A stretch of DNA of 64,000 nt from Gordonia hongkongensis (GTDB lineage: Bacteria > Actinomycetota > Actinomycetes > Mycobacteriales > Mycobacteriaceae), in NCBI RefSeq assembly GCF_023078355.1, contig NZ_CP095552.1:1488001-1552000 (forward strand). Reading direction: 5' to 3'. Made by a program: the position numbers and the translations under genes. This document shows positions 63,888-64,000 of the stretch, in pieces (position 1 is the stretch's first letter; each line of letters begins with the position of its first letter). Below the pieces are notes generated by a model. That model did no database searches, had not been told where the DNA came from, and saw only the letters and a program-made list of their open reading frames with translations.

Positions 63888-64000
63888 CGCAGACAGTACG
63901 TTATTCGATTACAGGAGAGCTAGCATTTCGTGCGGGGTCGATAAATAGGGTTGACCGCAAGAGTTCGGCGTTCGGTCATCTCTCGGTCATCGTCGTGATG

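Noticed and set aside
1..64000. tRNA, rRNA or tmRNA genes
   Set aside because: I looked in the gene-free stretches and saw no cloverleaf or rRNA-like sequence; a dedicated search could still find one.

Overview
The window reads as chromosome of a GC-rich, mycolic-acid-containing actinobacterium, most likely Gordonia or a close relative. Reasons: two MspA-type porins, an antigen-85-like esterase, a DUF222/13E12-type HNH protein, and blocks in the same order that I recall from Mycobacterium tuberculosis (assignments from memory, not from a search). These blocks are the leucine-catabolism genes (accA1-fadE19-maoC-citE with fadD35-like, like Rv2498c-Rv2505c), the purine block (Rv0954-Rv0955-purN-purH, then the Rv0958/Rv0959-like chelatase pair), and rpmF ... 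mprA-mprB-pepD-moaB2 (like Rv0979A-Rv0984).

Layout. 1-7793: one operon for branched-chain acyl-CoA and acetoacetate metabolism, most junctions overlapping by 4 bp. 7965-13912: DUF5336 and DUF6350 membrane proteins, purN, purH and a TauE/SafE permease without a standard start codon. 13913-24383: accessory block separating purH from its usual chelatase neighbours. It holds a DUF222/HNH gene, an IS110 element, an orphan gene, a taurine/sulfonate import and oxidation set, and an ArsR-SRPBCC-DinB-like operon with two clear operators. 24352-27976: AAA+ ATPase and VWA protein. 28037-33488: small membrane proteins, DUF1707, AEC permease, rpmF, TRIC channel. 33495-38537: a frameshifted DUF559 gene between repeats, then an SDR gene divergent from an AurF-type diiron oxygenase and a ferredoxin-fused reductase. 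38655-47007: nitrite reductase nirBD convergent with a nitrate reductase-flavoprotein fusion that carries a frameshift. 47149-51854: stress module mprA-mprB-pepD-moaB2. 52489-53866: two porins. 54053-58850: an ABC exporter broken by an ISL3 element that itself contains an IS256 element. 58785-63887: antigen-85-like esterase, a heterodimeric ABC exporter pair and a 30-residue small ORF with its own hairpins.

A dispersed 33-41 bp repeat (core CCCTGAGGTGCGAG...GAGCCACGAAGGG) recurs between genes throughout. It forms head-to-head pairs, supplies stop codons, and one copy has grown into a 27-bp tandem array. The most interesting object is the IS110 element at 16323-17651. It split one copy of this repeat, and its 247-bp non-coding end can be folded by eye into two stem-loops whose loops contain matches to the repeat target (left and right of a CT core) and to the element's own ends. 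That is the layout expected of an IS110 bridge RNA, here apparently programmed for the host's own dispersed repeat.
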